Part shown: positions 59,896-64,000 of the stretch, one piece after another | Layout: the number at the start of each line of letters is the position of its first letter | How positions within the stretch are numbered: the first letter of the stretch is position 1 | NCBI RefSeq assembly: GCF_003597395.2 | Contig: NC_133772.1 | Span: forward strand, 146,349,429 to 146,413,428 | From: Chelonoidis abingdonii | Taxonomy: Eukaryota; Chordata; Testudines; Testudinidae | Reading direction: 5' to 3' | Length of the DNA: 64,000 bases | The notes under the pieces: model-generated | What the model was told of the DNA's origin: nothing | Databases searched by the model: none | What the model saw: the letters and a program-made list of their open reading frames with translations, nothing else | Translations under genes and position numbers: made by a program

Positions 59896-61168
59896 CTGCA
59901 AACGTAACACATACAGGTGCAAGTTATATACTGAATTCTGAAATCATCATCAAGCAAAATATCATTGATTGTTTTGCTTCTTTTTTTAAAAAAAGTTTTC
60001 ATTTCCTTGCCCCCTTTTTTTGTTCCACTTACCATTTTTCTACTTATTTCAATAGTACAGTAGAGAAAACGGATTTATTTTAAAGCTGAGAGCCCCAGTT
60101 CAAGAAAGCAACCTTGTTCAGGAAAGCATGTAAGTATGTGCTTAACTTTAAGTAATTAAAGCCTATTAACTTTAAGCACATGCTTAAATGCTTTCCTGAA
60201 TAAGGGTGGACTTAAGCACCTGCTAAAGCGCTTTCCTGTGTTGGGGCCAAAATGATCATGTTTCTAGCTATCCCTTTAAAGAGGCTAAGAAGAAGAGGGT
60301 AACTCAGTTTTGATGCAAAATTTCCAGTAACTAACCTTGAAAAATATGAAGGTCAGAAAGAGCAGCTGATTAACATTGTTGCTTTTCACCAATGAAGCCT
60401 AAGGTTTGAATATTGACTCTGGAGATAAGTGATAATGACCTTAATGTTGCTTGCTATTTGCAGACTTTGCAAAACCACATTGTGGCTGCCCATCTCTGCA
60501 CAAGAAGGGACCAGCACTGGAACAGCTGGCACGCCACAGGTCAGGACCAAAGTGCATTGACAGAGCAGATTTGTGAAAGCTTACAAGTACCTGCCTCCTC
60601 TGCAGCTATTTCTGTTAATCCTTGACTTTCACTGAATTAAAATAGTGTTTTAAATGCATTCCAGTGTAGCACAAATATACAACAATAAAACTAACAGCCT
60701 ATAATAATGCCTACATAACACCACCACCAAAAAACCCGAAGCAAACAAACAAATACCACACAAATATATAACCATACACACCTGTCTCTGCCACGTGCAT
60801 GTTATTCAACAGTTAAAACATATCTTTCCAGGCTAATTTTCCCTGCTGAACCATGAAGATTTAAATTTGTTTGGTTTATTCATTCTTTTACATTTTGCTC
60901 TCCAAAGTACAGTTCTAAATTTATTCACAAACAACAGCAACGACAACAACAAAAAACAACAACTTGTTTAACATTAGTTAAGGTTGCTCTCCTCAGTAAA
61001 CAAATCATAAAAAATTAGGAAATGCAAAGTAAAGGATTAAAAGTTTGTGATGTCAAGCATTCTTGATTTAGGAAATGCCAGAATGAACATTGCTCATGCA
61101 ATCTTAATTCAGTCCCTTGTGCATATGCATTATGACACAGTCATTAATTATATGATCCCATATTATTA
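59896..61168. other. Intron upstream of exon w1
   Basis: No CH1 N-terminal exon was found here. 60090-60250 has a short palindromic repeat ('gcttaactttaagtaattaa', 'aactttaagcacatgctta'). 60930-60965 is an (AAC)-rich run. Confidence 0.5.
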
Positions 61169-61356
61169 CACCTCTACCCCGTTATAACGCCACCCGATAT
61201 AACACGAATTCGGATATAACGCAGTAAAGCAGTGCTCAGGGGACGGGGAGCTGCATGCTCCGGCGGCTCAAATCAAGTTCAATATAATGCGGTTTCACCT
61301 ATAATGCAGTAAGATTTTTTGGCTCCTGAGGACAGCGTTATATCAAGTTAGAGGTG
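61169..61356. mobile_element. Pogo/Tigger-like MITE flanked by TA
   Basis: Inverted ends CACCTCTACCCCGTTATAAC and the complement of GTTATATCAAGTTAGAGGTG bound 188 bp, flanked by TA on both sides (61167-61168 and 61357-61358). TA duplication and 'CACCTCTA' ends fit a Tc1/mariner (Tigger-like) non-autonomous element. The 'gatataacg' subterminal repeats are seen on both ends. Confidence 0.82.
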
Positions 61357-62242
61357 TATTATTTTACAAAAACCCTGGCACACTGGATCTGCTCTGGGGA
61401 TGAATTGGGATTGCGTAGTTAAGGACCCTGTTGTCTGTAGGACCCCTGCCACATTTGCTGCAGAAGTTGGTAAGTGTGTAGTGAATGAGCCAGAGGACGG
61501 CAGGAAAACAAAGGATGGTCTTGTGGTCAGAACAGTTCAATGCCACGCTGAAAACTTGGATTCTGTCCTTGCCTCTGCAACAGAGTTCCTATGTGATGCT
61601 TGGCAAGTCATTTACTCTAAACTGTTCACATAGTCACTTCTGCATGTAATTAAAGACTGTATAATAATCATACCCAGAGATGCACTGAATTAAGGTTCTT
61701 TGGGCAACATTCATTCTGGCATTTCCTAATTTGATAGTGCTTTGACTTTGCAATTTTTTAATCCTTTTATATCCTTAACTTTGTACGTCTTACTTTTTAT
61801 GGTTTGTTTACTGAGGAAGGCAATCTTAAAGATTGTTAAACAAAAACTTTTTGTTTATTGAATTTCCTTATTTTTTTAATAGAAAGAAAATATTTTATAT
61901 ACGTGCTATTTAAATAATGGAGCACTTCTATCTTTGTTGTTTTCAATGTATATTTTATTATCATTGTTACCTTTGTGAAGCCCCACATTTTACCACACGG
62001 TGTCGTGTTGACAAATATATTCAAAGTAATTAAATTAATTTGTATTCACATAAAACACTTGGAAAACCATAAGAAGCACAGAAAAAGGGCTGTCATTTTG
62101 TAGCTTTGTATTCATGCAACCGTTTTTGATGAAAGTAACAATTAATCTTGAAATGAAACAGTACAAACCCAAACAGCACAGCTGTAACTTATCCCAACAC
62201 AGTATACTTTCATTACAATTATTCCTGTGACTTATAGTCTGA

Positions 62243-64000
62243 GGCCTGGTCTACACTACGCATTTAAATCGATTTAAACAGTGTTAAATCGATTTAACAC
62301 TGTACCCGTCCACACTACAACACTCTTTATATCGATTTCAGTACTCCTCCCAGACGAGAGGAGTAGCGCTAAAATCGATATAAACATATCGGATTAGGGT
62401 TAGTGTGGACGGAAATCGACGTTATTGGCCTCCGGGCGGTATCCCACAGTGCACCACTGACCGCTCTGGACAGCAATCTGAAAACTCGATTGAGGCAGGG
62501 GCAGGGTAACATAGGAAAACCCGCGAACATTTGAATTACATTTCCTGTTTGCCCACTGTGGAGCTCTGATCAGCACGGGTGCGATGCAGTCCCAAATCAA
62601 AAAGAGCTCCAGCATGGACCGTACGGGAGATACTGGATCTGATCACTGTAAAGGGAGACAAATCTGTCTATCAGAGCTCGTTACAGAAGACGAAATGCAC
62701 AGCGTTTGAAAAAAAATTCCAGGCTACACAGTGCTGCATGACAACGTTACGGAAAGCCAAAGAATCAAATGGCTCTCATGAAGGGAGGAGGGGTACTGAG
62801 ACTCCAGCTATCCCACAGTCCACAGCAGTCTCTGAAAAGTATTTGCATTCTTGCTGAGCTCCATTCTGTAGGTTCAAACACAGTGTCTGGCGTGGTTCAG
62901 GAACAGACCTCCTAAGTTTCTTTCCCCCACCACCACGTTGAAAGAAAGGGAAAGAAATCATTTCTGACTTCTTCAATGTCACCCTATGTTATGATGCTGC
63001 TGGTAGATGCGATGCTGCAGCATGTAAAGCAGTATCCGCTACCTTCTCTCTGCGCCCCTCCCCGTGGTAGACGGCTGCATAGACGTTGGTAACTGTCCTC
63101 ATGAACTCTCTGAGCTGCTCCAATGTCTTTTAACTGGAAATGGGGCTGGTTAAAAAGACAGGAATGATTCCTGGTCATCCTCGTAGATAGACAGAATGCT
63201 AGTAACCGTCCTTCCACAGACACTTGGGGCTGAGCTTCAATCATGCTCTCTCCCTTTCCTGTTAAGAGAAAAGAATCTGTACGCCTGGACTGTCAGAGCA
63301 GCAACATCCTGGACTCCTCTTCCCCGCCACCGCTTATGTCCCTGCCTGACTGTCATAGCCCAGGTTCCCCTCATTTAGTTATCTCACTAACAAGTCTTAT
63401 CTTATTCCTGCAGTTCTTTGATAATTCCATGACACAATGTGGAGAGACCACTGCACGGTATAGCCCAGGAAGGTTGGGAGAGGAGGCAACAGGTGGGTTG
63501 TTGAGGGCACCCCTCGTGAAATACTGACACGGGAGCTATGCTCTGTGCTCGATACACTGTCTCTAGTACACTTGCACCCACTTCTAGCAGGACTGACTCT
63601 ATTTTAGATAACCATAAAGGACGGATTGACTCGGGAGCCATTCTCCAATTTTTGCTTTTGCGCCAAAGCCGATCGCACCCAGAGGCACATCATATTAACA
63701 GCGTGACAGCTACATGAGGGGAGAGATAACTTATCTCATTCGCCAGTTATACTCCAGCAGTAGACGGTACAGAACGACCTGGTAACCATCTCTGCTATCA
63801 TGCAAAAGCAAATGAATGCTGCTTTGTAGCGCTTCGCAGTACGCTCTTCTCGTGGCACTCCAGTACACATACGGTGCGGAAAAAAAAAAAAGCTGAACGT
63901 AGCTCTCATGGTTGCGTGCTATGGCGTCTGCCGGGCATCAGGGGGAAAACGGCGCAAAAGCATTGTCAGCTGCTGTTTTTTCCCCGGAGGAAGGAATGAC
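62243..64000 (+). mobile_element. 2.2-kb SANT-containing DNA transposon derivative (copy 2), truncated by window edge
   Basis: Starts GGCCTGGTCTACACTACGCA and follows copy 1 (25214-27445) almost base for base with scattered small deletions, to 'cccggaggaaggaatgac', equivalent to about 27160 in copy 1. The plus frame at 62600-62760 reads [18 protein letters not shown] then KTKCTAFEKKFQATQC, a SANT/Myb-like DNA-binding relic with frameshifts. It lies in the intron before exon w1. Confidence 0.75.

Noticed and set aside
57546..57897. Open frames of 82-110 residues on both strands in the w4-w5 intron
   Set aside because: No recognised protein similarity, no splice context and no codon pattern. 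Chance open frames are expected at this length.
271..59895. SYNE1 (nesprin-1) as the identity
   Set aside because: CH2 reads [20 protein letters not shown], not the KSWRSGVAFHSVIHAIRPE of nesprin-1, and the rod motifs follow nesprin-2.
59896..62242. Promoter or first exon of SYNE2
   Set aside because: No KxxFxxWIN CH1 exon, CpG island or start-codon exon is visible here, so the gene must begin further right.

Overview
The window is amniote nuclear DNA, most likely from a turtle. It is one stretch of a single large gene on the minus strand, embedded in introns packed with transposable elements. Turtle is an inference from the repeat mix: CR1 3' ends, a DIRS-type tyrosine-recombinase retrotransposon, many hAT-like and 'TCTACACT'-ended MITEs, MIR/CORE-SINE and hairpin repeats. 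There are no bacterial features, CRISPR arrays or tRNA/rRNA genes.

The gene is SYNE2 (nesprin-2), the giant KASH-family protein of the outer nuclear membrane that links the nucleus to actin. Thirty-eight consecutive coding exons were read directly, from 59895 (most N-terminal exon here) to 271 (most C-terminal). Every exon has AG/GT borders, and the phases join into one open frame of 6,117 nt (2,039 codons) with no stop. The first exons encode most of the CH1 actin-binding domain, then a Ser-rich linker and CH2. The rest is spectrin-like rod. The start codon lies beyond the right edge, and most of the rod plus the KASH anchor lies beyond the left edge.

Intron contents, left to right: an L2-like LINE endonuclease relic (about 1.56-2.24 kb); a hAT-like element (6.06-6.70 kb); an LTR-like block (8.26-9.40 kb); a MITE with perfect 22-bp inverted ends (11.69-12.20 kb); a MIR SINE (12.82-13.03 kb); nested palindromes (14.65-14.92 kb); a near-complete but decayed 5.8-kb DIRS element (15.03-20.86 kb) with gag, RT, RNase H and tyrosine recombinase relics, 170-bp inverted terminal repeats and an internal complementary region, itself hit by a CR1; several hAT and MITE copies (22.8-23.8 kb); a 2.2-kb element with a SANT/Myb-like ORF relic, interrupted by about 300 N (25.2-27.4 kb); a CR1 3' end and a hAT (29.1-29.8 kb); a 1.1-kb inverted-end element (30.85-31.94 kb); a minisatellite in a hAT-like element (37.5-38.0 kb); a hAT with target duplication (38.68-39.07 kb); a solo LTR with 5-bp duplication (40.0-40.6 kb); another LTR-like block (42.4-43.4 kb); two hairpin repeats with hammerhead-like cores (44.7 and 47.8 kb); nested MITEs (45.4-45.9 kb); a possible solo LTR (52.8-53.1 kb); and at the right edge a pogo/Tigger-like MITE plus a second copy of the SANT-containing element (62.2-64.0 kb).

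No new protein system was found. The most instructive items are the intact DIRS architecture, the hammerhead-like cores, and the second SANT-element copy, which sizes the assembly gap at about 130 bp instead of 300.
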